From contig CAWADH010000014.1 of NCBI GenBank assembly GCA_963780795.1, positions 1 through 64,000 of the forward strand: 64,000 nucleotides of DNA, given 5' to 3'. This DNA comes from DATJGR01 sp963780795 (lineage in GTDB: Bacteria; Pseudomonadota; Gammaproteobacteria; Pseudomonadales; Azotimanducaceae). The translations under genes and the position numbers were made by a program. Below are positions 46,338 through 56,755 of this stretch, in pieces. Below the pieces are notes generated by a model. It saw only the letters and a program-made list of their open reading frames with translations, did not search any database and was not told the DNA's origin. Positions within the stretch are counted from its first letter, which is position 1, and each line of letters starts with the position of its first letter.

Positions 46338-46834
46338 GCGGGGACGGTATGGACATGATTCTCGTGGTGACCACCGGCGGCACCATCGACAAGGTCTACT
46401 TCGATGCGCAGAGCGAATTCGAAGTGGGCCGATCGACGGTGGGCGATCTGCTGCGCGAAGCGCACGTGCATGCGCCGTTCGAAACGCTCGAAGTGACGCG
46501 TAAAGACAGCCTCGATCTCACCGACGACGATCGCGAAGCGATCCGCCGCGCGATCGCGGCGGCGCCGAACGCGCGCATCGTCGTCACGCATGGCACCGAC
46601 ACGATGACGAAGACCGCGCGCGTGCTGCACTCGATCGCCGACAAGACGATCGTGCTGACCGGCGCGTTGTCGCCCGCGCGCTTTGCGAATACCGACGCGG
46701 CGTTCAACGTGGGGATGGCGTTCGCGGCGGTGCAGACGTTACCGGCCGGCGTCTACATCGCGATGAACGGCCAGGTGTTCGATGCCGCGAAAGTGCGCAA
46801 GGATCGCGCGACCAATCGCTTCGTCGCGATCTGA
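46334..46834 (+). CDS. Short asparaginase-domain protein
   Basis: This 166-residue protein corresponds to only the N-terminal domain of L-asparaginase: the catalytic Thr loop VVTTGGTIDKVYFDAQS, RKDSLDLTDDDREAI and the second Thr motif VVTHGTDTMTKTARVL. Many proteobacteria have such single-domain versions of about 165 residues, so it is not necessarily truncated. Whether it hydrolyses asparagine is uncertain. ATG 46334 overlaps the LOG stop by 4 bp. Confidence 0.9.
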   Translation: MSGDGMDMILVVTTGGTIDKVYFDAQSEFEVGRSTVGDLLREAHVHAPFETLEVTRKDSLDLTDDDREAIRRAIAAAPNARIVVTHGTDTMTKTARVLHSIADKTIVLTGALSPARFANTDAAFNVGMAFAAVQTLPAGVYIAMNGQVFDAAKVRKDRATNRFVAI

Positions 46835-46848
46835 TTCGCCCCGGGTGG

Positions 46849-47943
46849 TTACGGCGTCAGTTTGAAGTCGACCTTCGCCGTGGCTCCAGCGGTATCCACC
46901 GGTTTGTCGTTGACATACCGCGGCGCGTAGCGCCAGCCTTTCACCGCGTCGAGCCCTGGCTGGCCGAACGCGTCGCTGCCTTGCGTTTCGAGCAATTTCG
47001 CGTCGCGTACGAAGCCCGATGCGTCGATCGTGAACTCGACCGACGCCGAACCTTCGCGCCCTTTGGCTTCCTCCGGATACTGCGGGTCGGCTCGATACAA
47101 CGGCGCGGGCGGTGTGGCGTCTTTCCACGGATCGAGTTTGCCGACGGCAACGCAATGGGGCGTTGCTTTATCGGGATCGCCGAGCTGTTCGTACACGCTG
47201 ACGAGCAGCACGTGCGATGCGAGCACCAGCGGATTCGCTGCGGTGTCGCCGAGCGCGGTGAGAACCTGATTGAGGTATGGCTCAGCGGCACGCGGTTTCG
47301 CGATGGCCATCTGATATTTGCCCATCCACAACGCGGCGATCAGCAGTCGCGGATCGTTCGCAGGGATCTGCTTGCCATACTGCGAATACGCGGCGTCGAG
47401 ATAGGGCTCGGACTCTGCAACGTTGCCGTCGCGCAGCAGATGGATTCCGGCCTCGAGATTCAGGTGCGCCAGCAGAAGGTCGTCAGGCTTCACGTACTTG
47501 CGTGCGAGGTCGAGCGCCTGGTCGTAGAACGCGTTCCGCGCTTTGCCGTCCCAGGCGCCGGTTGCGTCGGCGCGCGCCATCAGCGGATCGATCACTTCGC
47601 GCGCATCCTGCCCGTACACGCGCCGATACAGCTCGATGGCCTTGTCGAGCGTCTTGACCGCTTCTTTGCGGTGCCCCGTCTTGTCGTACGTTTCGCCGAG
47701 GTTCAGCGCGAGCGCGGCAGTGTTGGTGTGACCCTCGCCGTAGATCTGCAAACCCAGCTGATAGGCACGCTCTGCATACGGCAGTGCCTCCTCGCTTTTG
47801 CCTTCGTCGCTCAGTCGCTTGAAGGTTTTGTAGGCCTCGGCAAATTCCGCTTTCGCGGCTGCAGGATCGCTCGACGCTTCTCCGGCTGCGTACGCGTGAA
47901 TGCTCATCGAGAGCACGGCGGCCAGGCAAATGGCACGAAACAT
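46849..47943 (-). CDS. TPR protein with C-terminal TonB domain
   Basis: A signal peptide (FRAICLAAVLSMSIHAYAA) is followed by TPR-like helices (ALPYAERAYQLGLQIYGEG, AALALNLGETYDKTGHRKEA) and, from about residue 285, a TonB C-terminal domain (YRADPQYPEEAKGREGSASV, KGWRYAPRYVNDKPV). It is periplasmic and lacks the N-terminal membrane anchor and proline spacer of true TonB, so it may be an envelope partner rather than an energy transducer. ATG 47943 is the only fitting start. It is convergent with the asparaginase gene. Confidence 0.88.
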   Translation of the reverse strand: MFRAICLAAVLSMSIHAYAAGEASSDPAAAKAEFAEAYKTFKRLSDEGKSEEALPYAERAYQLGLQIYGEGHTNTAALALNLGETYDKTGHRKEAVKTLDKAIELYRRVYGQDAREVIDPLMARADATGAWDGKARNAFYDQALDLARKYVKPDDLLLAHLNLEAGIHLLRDGNVAESEPYLDAAYSQYGKQIPANDPRLLIAALWMGKYQMAIAKPRAAEPYLNQVLTALGDTAANPLVLASHVLLVSVYEQLGDPDKATPHCVAVGKLDPWKDATPPAPLYRADPQYPEEAKGREGSASVEFTIDASGFVRDAKLLETQGSDAFGQPGLDAVKGWRYAPRYVNDKPVDTAGATAKVDFKLTP

Positions 47944-48030
47944 CGTCGGACTCGTCCACTGAAAGGCCTCTAGTCTATTGCGGAACGGGAAGGGTGGTAG
48001 ACTCCGGCGGACCGGCTGCGGAGGGGAAAC

Positions 48031-49735
48031 ATGAGCTACGACCTCGTCATCAAGAACGGCACCGTCATCGACGGATCCGGCGCGCCGCGCTATCGCGCCG
48101 ACGTCGCGGTGGCCGATGGCCGCATCGCCGCGATCGGTCGCGTGGACGGCAAAGCGAAGCAGACGCATCGACGCCGAGGGTCACGTCGTGACACCCGGAT
48201 TCGTCGACGGCCACACCCACATGGACGCCCAGGTGTTCTGGGACCCGATCGGTTCGTGCTCGTGCTATCACGGCGTAACCACCGCGGTGATGGGCAACTG
48301 CGGCTTCACGCTGGCGCCGTGCAAATCGGAAGACGCCGATTTCGTGTTCCGCAACCTCGAACGCGCCGAAGACATCTCGCGCGAGTCGATGCTCACCGGC
48401 ATCAAGTGGAGCTGGGAGTCGTTCCCGCAATTTCTCGACACCGTGGACGGCTTGCCCAAAGGCATCAACTACGCCGGCTACATGGGTCACTCGGCGTTGC
48501 GCACCTACGTGATGGGCGAGCGCGCATTCACTGAAACGGCGAGCGACGACGATCTGAAGAAGATGTGCGCGCTGACGAAAGACGCGCTGAAAGCCGGCGC
48601 CATCGGCTTCTCCACCTCGCGCACGCACAATCACATCACCGCTGACGAACGGCCCGTTGCGAGCCGCGTCGCCGATTGGCGCGAAGTGCGCGCCATCGTC
48701 AATGCCATGGGCGAACTCAACGCCGGTATCTTCGAGATTGCCGGCGAAACGGTGGGGCGCGATCCGGAGCGCGTGCGCGAGTACTTCGACCGGTTGAAGA
48801 ATCTCGCGGTCGAGTCGCGCGTGCCGATCACGTTCGGCATGTTCTCGGTGCGCGTCGCGCCGGAACTATGGCGGCCATACTACGACCTCGCCGACGAAAC
48901 CGCGGCGGCAGGTGGCCGCATGGCCATCCAGGCGCACTCGCGCGCCTTGAACGTACTGTTGTCGTTCGAGGGCAACACGCCATTCGACAAGTGGGACGTG
49001 TGGAAAGACATCCGCAATCTTCCGCTGGCGCAGCAGAAAGCAAAAATGCGCGATCCGGCGATCAAGCGCGCGCTCGTCGATGTTGCGAAGGCGCCGTACA
49101 AAGGTCCGCGCATCGTCGGCGCCGAGGCGCGTCCGCCGGATTGGGACTGGGTGTACCTGATGGATACGATGTCGAACGACCCGAAGCGGATGTCGGATGT
49201 TGCGCGCGAACGCGGCGTGCATCCGGTGGAAGCGATGATCGACATCGCGTTGGAGCACGACTTCAAGGTGTTCTTCCGGCAGCCGATCGCCAACGAGAAT
49301 CAGGACCACGTGCTCGAGATGATGAAGCACCCGCGGTCGCTGGTGACGTTCTCCGATTCGGGCGCGCACGTTTCGCAGATCATGGACAGCTCGCTGCAGA
49401 CGCATCTGCTGTCGCACTGGGTGCGCGAGAAACAGGCGTTCACGCTGGAAGAAGCGGTGCGCCTGATCACGTACGACACGGCAACGCAGTGGGGTCTGCA
49501 CGACCGCGGTCTGCTGCGCGTCGGCCTTGCAGCAGACTTCGCGGTGTTCGACCCTGAAACCGTTGCGCCGCGCATGCCCGACGTCGTGCACGACCTGCCC
49601 GGCGGCGCGAAGCGTCTGAAGCAAACGGCCGACGGCATGCTGGCCACGGTGGTCGGCGGCCAGGTGCTGCTATCGAACAACGAACACACCGGCGCGTTGC
49701 CGGGACGATTGATTCGCGGTCCGCTCGCGCAATAG
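48031..49735 (+). CDS. N-acyl-D-amino-acid deacylase family amidohydrolase (one frameshift)
   Basis: ATG 48031 follows GAGGGGAAAC and gives YDLVIKNGTVIDGSGAPRYR, the small beta-sandwich start of the D-aminoacylase group. A slip near 48160 joins it to DAEGHVVTPGFVDGHTHMDA (zinc HxH), TAVMGNCGFTLAPCKSED (metal-bridging Cys), YMGHSALRTYVMG, MAIQAHSRALNVL and SLVTFSDSGAHVSQI (catalytic Asp). About 567 residues. The enzyme hydrolyses an N-acyl amino acid or related amide. A related gene follows 19 bp downstream, so the two form an operon. Confidence 0.88.
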
Positions 49736-49754
49736 CGGCGGCGTTGGAGGAAAC

Positions 49755-51449
<1,695 letters not shown>

Positions 51450-51485
51450 CATCGCACCTGTGTCAATCCGTTAGAGAGTTTCCAA

Positions 51486-51562
51486 GCGCCCGTAGCTCAG
51501 TTGGATAGAGCACCTGGCTTCGAACCAGGTGGCCGGCGGTTCGAGCCCGTCCGGGCGCACCA
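51486..51562 (+). tRNA. tRNA-Arg (anticodon TCG)
   Basis: A complete 77-nt cloverleaf including the CCA end: acceptor GCGCCCG pairs with CGGGCGC, the D-arm is GCTCAGTTGGATAGAGC, the anticodon arm CCTGG-CTTCGAA-CCAGG has TCG at the anticodon, and the T-arm is CGGTTCGAGCCCG-like. Its 3' half is repeated in degenerate form at 53829 and 55899, so it has served as an integration site. Confidence 0.97.
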
Positions 51563-51815
51563 ATCAAACCAATAGGATAGGCGTCCACGACGGACTGAGT
51601 GATGGTCCAAGCACGTTATTGCGCAAGTTTCGTGGCAAGGGTTGAATCATCGCAAACGGACCAGCTGAGGGGTGCGCGTGTAGGAAGCTGCTTGCGGTAG
51701 CGCGCGACCCGATCCAAGACTCGTGAGCGCGATGCGGACGACACGTAGCGAGCGTGCTCCAGCGCCGTTTCGATGGCTGCGAGCAATTCGTGGGCAAGGC
51801 TCGCGCCGTCCCCTC
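51563..51815. other. Gap after tRNA-Arg with a possible gene remnant
   Basis: No intact gene. On the minus strand one frame, stopping at 51616, reads GASLAHELLAAIETALEHAR then YVSSASRSRVLDRVARYRK, which has a natural helical look and may be the tail of a lost gene. No integrase motifs (R-H-R-Y) were found. Confidence 0.3.
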
Positions 51816-53138
51816 TTACCGAGGCGATAGAACATATGCGTGATAACCGAATCCTACTTCGCGGCTATCTGTGCCGGTGGCTAGAATGCGACCGGCGTCA
51901 TTGATCGCGATACCGGAAATGAGCGTCACGTAGCGGCGCAATGGATCGTCTGGCGCAACGAGCGCATTCAGATCCAAAAGCGCGCCGTCGTTCCAGAGAA
52001 ATGCATGCGAATGATCTGGGCCCGCAATCTCCGAACTTCCCGTCACCCATCCAGAATTACTGATGGCGTTCGCCACCGAGGAGGACCCGAATGCGCCCAG
52101 ATCCCGGATTGTCTCCGCGTCAGGATTCCAAACGAATGCACGAAGGTTGCCTCCAATACGGTGATACCACCCTACGATTTGGCCGCTCTCGTTCATGTCT
52201 TGTCCGATGGGAAATTCTCCACCGTCGATATCGAGATATTTGGTTGATCGCCTATGCGGATCCCATCGGAATACGGTTTGGTACCGACTATCATCGCTTG
52301 CGATCCATCCCATAACTTGCCCGTGCTCATTGATCTTGTGGCCGCCCGCGTTCTTAGCATTGAGCCGACGTATCGGAAGCAACTGCATCTGCTGCCTGTG
52401 CGACTCCCACACGAACGCAACGAATCGAGCGTCGCGGCCGATCTCCCCCGGCTCGCCACCCAGGCCCCCCGTCACGACACCTTTGTTGTTGATGTCGTCA
52501 GCAAAGCTGGACCGAGTTCCGGAACCCAGATCCTGAAGAACGTTCGCCCTCGGGTTCCAAAAGAAGGCATGCGAGTTCCACGCTCCGAAGGCCTCATCAA
52601 AGGGTGCCACCTCGGCAACCCCCACAATTTCCCCCGCGTCGTTTATGGCGGTCGGAATGCTCCGAAGTCCCTGAACCAATGCGCCGATGTCTTCCATCTG
52701 ATCGGTAGCGGGATCCCAGAAGAAGCCATGGGAGATACCATCAGACAAATCCGCGATACCGGCCATTTGCCCTTGCTTGTTTAGCGGGCCGCCGACACTC
52801 GTCGAACCGCCGAGCGTATTCTCGATTTTTTCTATCGTGTCCGTGGTGGGATGCCAGACAAAGGCAAGCACGGGGCTCTCACTGCCGTCCTCGAACCAGC
52901 GCCACACGTGCCCTGAAGCCTCGCCCCGGGCGTTCATTCCCACCGGAACGCAGCCGTAACCCAACGGACACAGGCTCTTGATCCGATAAACGGGAACGTG
53001 CGCCCCCTTATGATCCCGTTGGTCATCCTTCTGGATGGGCGCGTCTCCGTTCAGTTTGTCATCGGCGTGAACGTCAGCCACACACGCGATAGCCAAACTA
53101 AAAATCAATGTGCCAGCGGCGGCAGCCCTGATACGCAT
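51816..53138 (-). CDS. Secreted HAF-repeat beta-propeller protein
   Basis: ATG 53138, with GGAGGAGGAG upstream, starts a signal peptide (GTLIFSLAIACVADVHA). The 440-residue protein has repeats of about 50 residues around INDAGEIVGVAE, HAFFWNPRANVLQDLGSG, DINNKGVVTGG, INEHGQVMGWI, DMNESGQIVGWYH, FVWNPDAETIRDLGAFGSS and HAFLWNDGALLDLNALV: the extracellular HAF pattern (N-x-x-G-x-x-x-G then H-A-F-x-W). These are thought to be secreted beta-propellers of unknown role. Codon use looks less GC-biased than in its neighbours, and it lies inside the tRNA-flanked zone, suggesting transfer. Confidence 0.85.
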   Translation of the reverse strand: MRIRAAAAGTLIFSLAIACVADVHADDKLNGDAPIQKDDQRDHKGAHVPVYRIKSLCPLGYGCVPVGMNARGEASGHVWRWFEDGSESPVLAFVWHPTTDTIEKIENTLGGSTSVGGPLNKQGQMAGIADLSDGISHGFFWDPATDQMEDIGALVQGLRSIPTAINDAGEIVGVAEVAPFDEAFGAWNSHAFFWNPRANVLQDLGSGTRSSFADDINNKGVVTGGLGGEPGEIGRDARFVAFVWESHRQQMQLLPIRRLNAKNAGGHKINEHGQVMGWIASDDSRYQTVFRWDPHRRSTKYLDIDGGEFPIGQDMNESGQIVGWYHRIGGNLRAFVWNPDAETIRDLGAFGSSSVANAISNSGWVTGSSEIAGPDHSHAFLWNDGALLDLNALVAPDDPLRRYVTLISGIAINDAGRILATGTDSREVGFGYHAYVLSPR

Positions 53139-53437
53139 GAAAATTATCTCCTCCTCCGAGCAGGCGTATACCTATGCGCCCGGGTTTGAGCATTTCCTAT
53201 AGGTACAAGTCCCGACTGTCGACCAGCATGCGCCCCTCGCGCGTGCGGAAGTGGCGCGCGCGCCGCAGTATCGCGTCCGATCAAGAGCGCGCGACGTGCC
53301 AGGATTGAGTCGAAGGTGGTGTCGGCTGGCGATCACGCACCTGAGTGGGCACTGGGTGGTTCTTTTGTGTATCCGGTACCTTCTCCGAGCGATTCAACGC
53401 GTTCCGCGCCGCGAGCGCCAGCGGATGGGCTGCTTTC
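53139..53437. other. Gap without recognised gene
   Basis: The part next to 53139 carries the ribosome site of the HAF-repeat gene and presumably its promoter. Beyond about 53200 no gene, repeat or RNA was recognised; the stretch appears to be eroded DNA between two remnants. Confidence 0.4.
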
Positions 53438-53765
53438 TCAGAACCGCCAGCGTAGCTCGGCTGCAGCGCGTAATGCTTCGGCGAGGCCGGCATATGCACG
53501 ACCGAAGTTCGGATCCCGCGCAATCACCTGCTGAAAACAAATCGATCGCGCGCGTCAGCTTTGCAGCTCCGCGCTGGCGCATCAGATGGTTCGCACGCAG
53601 GAACAGCGTATACGCCGCCTCGATAACCCCGGTCGGCGCGGCGCACAAAAGTGCTCCCGGCGTCAGCGTGCCTACCAGACGTCCGGCAATCGCGGTGAAG
53701 ATCTCGTTCGGCACCTCGAAGATATCCGAGATTCGCCGATCGTAGCTCTCCGACCATTCCTGCAA
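53438..53765 (-). pseudogene. Fragment of a TPR-type regulator (adenylate-cyclase/TolB-N-like)
   Basis: The minus strand reads SESYDRRISDIFEVPNEIFT, then LVGTLTPGALLCAAPTGVIE, AAYTLFLRANHLMRQRGA and, after a slip near 53535, QQVIARDPNFGRAYAGLAEA to a stop at 53438. This is the linker and first TPR of signalling proteins in which a cyclase or winged-helix domain is followed by a TolB-N-like region and TPRs. The N-terminal effector domain and most TPRs are gone. Confidence 0.65.
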
Positions 53766-53828
53766 CCCGGTGACCTGTTACCGTGCATCTAATGCCACGA
53801 AACATGCGGTTTCCGGCCCGTGCAGTGT

Positions 53829-53861
53829 GACTTCGAACCAGGTGGTCGGCGGTTCGAGCTC
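53829..53861 (+). repeat. Degenerate copy of the tRNA-Arg 3' half (att-like)
   Basis: Thirty of 33 positions match tRNA-Arg 51516-51548, from the anticodon loop through the T-arm (shared CTTCGAACCAGGTGG and CGGCGGTTCGAGC). The rest of the acceptor is poorly kept. It is in the same orientation as the tRNA and about 2.3 kb from it, as expected for an attachment-site duplicate left by an integrated element. Confidence 0.8.
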
Positions 53862-53903
53862 AGTTCCTCTGCGCAATGTACTAGCCGTTGGGGGGTGAGT
53901 GGC

Positions 53904-55016
53904 ATGACAAAACGACTACTCAGCGGCGCTGTGATCGCCGCATTGTTCGCGATTTTGCAGAGCACATCGTTTGCGGCCGAGCAAGGGAACAATCCACCGC
54001 CAAAGTCGCTCCGCCTCGATCGCGCGATCGTCGTCGACGCTACGGGCTTCGAACAGCCGCTCGCTGCGTTGACGATGTTCATTCCTCACGGTTGGGCTAC
54101 GCAGGGGGGCGTGCTCTGGGGAAGCGAATACATGTGTACCAATGGATACAACTTCAGCTGGTCGGCGACGTCGCCGGACGGATCGACGAGCATTGCGATT
54201 CTTCCGCAGCAGAAGTGGGAGTTGAACAACTATGGCGGCGGTGTATCGACGCCCGGTTGCTCGACGGCTCCGTACACGAATGTGCAGGCCTATCTGCAGG
54301 GCGTCGTACAGCGCAGCCGACCGGCGGCGCGCATCGTCGATTTTCGTCGGCGCGCCGACCTCGAACAGCAGTTCGCGAACGTCAATTCGTCGACGCCGAC
54401 CGCGATGGGTGAAATGCGCACCTGGGTTGAGTCCGGCGAGGTGATGTTTGCGTACAGCGAGCGCGGTCGCGACATGCGCGGCACCGTCGCCGCCTCGGTC
54501 GTGTTCTCGTTGATGCATACGAATGCGCTTGCCGGCGTAGCAGCAATGGACGCGCTGACGGCAATGGCGTATCCGGGCTACGCGGTCACGGCGCCGAGCG
54601 CCGACCTCGATCTGACGTTCTTCGAAGCGTTGCGGCGAACGATCAAAACCAATCCGCAATGGGAGCGACGTATCGCGGGCCACAATCTCGCGATCGGTCG
54701 CGTTGCGCTCGAAGAGAGCCGCAAGCGATCCGAGATGATCATGCGATCGAACGCGGAGATTGCGCGCATTCGGGAGGAGGCATGGACTGCCTCACAGGAG
54801 AGTGCCGATCATCGGGCGCGGGAATTCGGCGAACTGATGCGCGGGGTCGAGACGTACAAGGATCAGGACGCGCCAGGCGGAACGGTCGAGTTGTCGCACT
54901 CGTACGACAACGCATGGCGGATGAGCGACGGTAGTTACGTTCTGAGCGCGGATCCGAATTTCGAGCCGTGGAGAGACCTGGGTCTCGAAGGTCACAGGCT
55001 GGAGGTCGCGCCCTAG
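53904..55016 (+). CDS. Secreted protein of unknown function
   Basis: ATG 53904 starts a clear signal peptide (LLSGAVIAALFAILQSTSFA). The mature protein of about 345 residues begins with a beta-rich part (LTMFIPHGWATQGGVLWGSE, YNFSWSATSPDGSTSIAILP) and continues into a helical, charged stretch near residues 250-310 (ALEESRKRSEMIMRSNAEIA). The C-terminus is beta-rich (AWRMSDGSYVLSADPNFEP). The family was not recognised. The gene starts 43 bp after the tRNA fragment, inside the mobile zone, so it may be cargo of an old integrative element. Confidence 0.75.
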   Translation: MTKRLLSGAVIAALFAILQSTSFAAEQGNNPPPKSLRLDRAIVVDATGFEQPLAALTMFIPHGWATQGGVLWGSEYMCTNGYNFSWSATSPDGSTSIAILPQQKWELNNYGGGVSTPGCSTAPYTNVQAYLQGVVQRSRPAARIVDFRRRADLEQQFANVNSSTPTAMGEMRTWVESGEVMFAYSERGRDMRGTVAASVVFSLMHTNALAGVAAMDALTAMAYPGYAVTAPSADLDLTFFEALRRTIKTNPQWERRIAGHNLAIGRVALEESRKRSEMIMRSNAEIARIREEAWTASQESADHRAREFGELMRGVETYKDQDAPGGTVELSHSYDNAWRMSDGSYVLSADPNFEPWRDLGLEGHRLEVAP

Positions 55017-55183
55017 AGATCGACTTCGTCGAAATGCTCGAGATGCAACTCGACGCCACGGCATCGTTTGCCGGAGGAAACGGCGCTCGATCGCATCCAC
55101 GATGTCGAACACGTAGACGGCGCCGCGCGCATCGAGGACGCTGCGGACATTGCCGCGCACACTTCAGCGCAGAGGCTTCTTTG
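55017..55183. other. Short gap without recognised gene
   Basis: Nothing recognisable was found apart from weak minus-strand coding character. It separates the secreted protein gene from the VanZ-like gene. Confidence 0.3.
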
Positions 55184-55528
55184 ATGTCGTTTGCCATTAG
55201 CGTGACCTTGACGGTTGCGATCGCAGTGCTGTCGCTGCTTCGCGGAGAGGCGTGGATCGTGCGCATCACACCCAGACCGCTGCAGAAGCTGCTGCATATC
55301 GGGTTCTACGCGGCGCTCGCGATCAGCCTGTTGACCACACAGTCATCGGTCGGCATGGAGCTGCGAATCGCGCTGCCGTTGATCCTGATTGGCTCGATCG
55401 CATTCGCCGCTCTCGTGCAGGCATTGCAGACGTTTCGGCCCGGTCGATTCGCGCGAATCTCGGATGTTGCGCTGGATGCAGGGGGAGTGGTGCTGGGCGC
55501 CGCCATCTGGTGGGTTGCTCGTCCATGA
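55184..55528 (+). CDS. VanZ-like small membrane protein
   Basis: This 114-residue protein with three to four hydrophobic helices has the VanZ-like features QKLLHIGFYAALAISLL and ALQTFRPGRFARISDVALDA followed by GGVVLGAAIWWVA (the R-x-x-x-x-x-D-x-x-x-N/G pattern before the last helix). ATG 55184 is chosen; no strong ribosome site is seen. The function of chromosomal VanZ-like proteins is unclear. Its stop overlaps the ATG of the phosphatase fragment that follows, a trace of an older operon. Confidence 0.7.
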   Translation: MSFAISVTLTVAIAVLSLLRGEAWIVRITPRPLQKLLHIGFYAALAISLLTTQSSVGMELRIALPLILIGSIAFAALVQALQTFRPGRFARISDVALDAGGVVLGAAIWWVARP

Positions 55529-55578
55529 GTCGCGTTCTGTTCCCGTGCACCGGCAATCAATACCGCAGCCGCTTTACC
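55525..55578 (+). pseudogene. 5' fragment of a low-molecular-weight phosphotyrosine phosphatase
   Basis: The first 17 residues MSRVLFPCTGNQYRSRF carry the family's CX5R catalytic loop (CTGNxxRSR) at its usual N-terminal place. The homology then stops and the sequence passes into a CBS-domain fragment in another frame. Only about a tenth of a normal gene (150 residues) is left. Confidence 0.6.
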
Positions 55579-55891
55579 CGTCACGCAGGATCACCAGCTG
55601 AGAGGCCTCATCACAGATCGTGACACCAAGCTGTTGTTGGGACCTGACGAGATGGACTACCCCGACCCGCGCGAACTGAAAGTCGAAGACGCGTTTGTTG
55701 CTGACCCGTACGTGATCGACATCAATGCGCCGCTCAGCGATGTCGTCCTCGAGATGGCGAAGCGGCACATTGGCGCAGCGTTGGTGACCGGTCATGGGCG
55801 ACTGGCGGGAATCTTTACCACGAGCGATGCGTGCCGTGTTCTCGGAGAGTGGCGGCGCGAGCGCTTTCCGAAGGGCGATGACGCGGCCTAG
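55562..55891 (+). pseudogene. CBS-domain protein lacking its N-terminus
   Basis: The frame reads TAAALPVTQDHQLRGLITDR, DTKLLLGPDEMDYPDPREL, INAPLSDVVLEMAKRHIGAA and LVTGHGRLAGIFTTSDACRV, the end of a first CBS motif and a complete second one. A normal two-CBS protein is about 140 residues; here the first 40 are replaced by the phosphatase fragment. No start codon with a ribosome site is present, so it is taken as a deletion remnant, though a short product cannot be excluded. Confidence 0.6.
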
Positions 55892-55898
55892 AAGTGAA

Positions 55899-55934
55899 GG
55901 TGGCCGTTAGTTCGAGCCCGTCCAGGGGCCGCCA
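55899..55934 (+). repeat. Second degenerate copy of the tRNA-Arg 3' end (att-like)
   Basis: The stretch matches tRNA-Arg 51528-51562: GGTGGCCG, three mismatches, then GTTCGAGCCCGTCC exactly, and a degenerate acceptor end finishing GCCA. It lies 4.4 kb from the tRNA in the same orientation and marks the likely outer limit of the insertion zone. Confidence 0.65.
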
Positions 55935-56062
55935 GGCGAGGCCGCCAATCTGTCGATGTGCCTTACATCCTCGGCATTGCCACACCGCCGAAATGTCGGT
56001 CTGTTTAACACCTGCTCTGGGGTCCGATTTCTATCCTTTTGATTTGTTGTGATATTTCTAGA

Positions 56063-56078
56063 TGGCACGGGGGTTGCT
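56063..56078 (+). promoter_or_regulatory. Sigma-54 promoter (-24/-12) of the PEP-CTERM gene
   Basis: TGGCACG-GGGG-TTGCT matches the sigma-54 consensus TGGCACG-N4-TTGCW exactly. Transcription would start about 12 bp after the GC, near 56090, giving a leader of about 27 nt to the GTG at 56117. PEP-CTERM genes of exosortase systems are commonly sigma-54 driven, via a PrsK/PrsR-type two-component pair, which fits the gene downstream. Confidence 0.88.
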
Positions 56079-56116
56079 CGGTTGGAGAGTGGAACAATCC
56101 ACGAGAGGGGGTAAGG

Positions 56117-56734
56117 GTGAAGAAACTTCAAGTTCTGCTCATCGCCACAGGCGTCTTCTTCGTGTGCCCTGCATTTGCGCTTCCGATTCTCAATCCGGGG
56201 TTCGAGGATGGAACAACCGGCTGGTCCTTCGGCTCGAACGCATTCATAACCGGTTTTGCGCCGGCAGTTGCGTCTGGTTCATTGGCGGCGGTGATCAATA
56301 CCAATGGCACGGTTATCCAGACACCCGTATCGCTGGAAGGGCCGGGGGTCTACCAATTTGGTGTCAAGGCACGATTCGGGCTCGACCCGGCCATAAATCC
56401 TCAAGGCCTCTTCTCGCAGGCGCAAGTGTCCTTCGGCGTCAATGGGGTTGGGTTCGCAAGCGCAGGTATTGATCCGAACGCGCTGCGCGACACCTTCGTG
56501 AACCTGGGCGGCATTTCATTCAGCGATTGGGTGACGCTAACCGGCACCTTCAACTACACGGGCGCTCCCACTAGCGCGGGGTTGCTGAACTTGAATCTCC
56601 AGGGAAGCCAACTTGGCCTGGTCGTTTCCTACGACGACGCCTTCGTCACGGCGGTTCCCGAACCCGGCACTCTCTCTCTGGTGGCAGCGGGTCTCATCGG
56701 ACTCACGCTCATGCGTCGCCGTCGCGTCAGCTAA
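56117..56734 (+). CDS. PEP-CTERM sorting-domain protein
   Basis: GTG 56117, preceded by GAGAGGGGG, starts a signal peptide (KLQVLLIATGVFFVCPAFA). The 180-residue mature part is a beta-sandwich-like secreted protein (ILNPGFEDGTTGWSFGSN opening, as in carbohydrate-binding-like PEP-CTERM proteins). It ends with the sorting signal VPEPGTLSLVAAGLIGLTLM and the basic tail RRRRVS. An exosortase (XrtA/EpsH type) recognises the VPEP motif and processes the protein at the inner membrane during exopolysaccharide export. No exosortase gene is in the window, but the EPS genes at 8-10 kb are of the associated type. Confidence 0.93.
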   Translation: MKKLQVLLIATGVFFVCPAFALPILNPGFEDGTTGWSFGSNAFITGFAPAVASGSLAAVINTNGTVIQTPVSLEGPGVYQFGVKARFGLDPAINPQGLFSQAQVSFGVNGVGFASAGIDPNALRDTFVNLGGISFSDWVTLTGTFNYTGAPTSAGLLNLNLQGSQLGLVVSYDDAFVTAVPEPGTLSLVAAGLIGLTLMRRRRVS

Positions 56735-56755
56735 GCGATTTATGTTCAGTCGCAG

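Noticed and set aside
51563..55898. Integrase gene expected for a tRNA-targeted element
   Set aside because: No tyrosine-recombinase R-H-R-Y pattern or other recombinase motif could be found in any frame, so none is reported.
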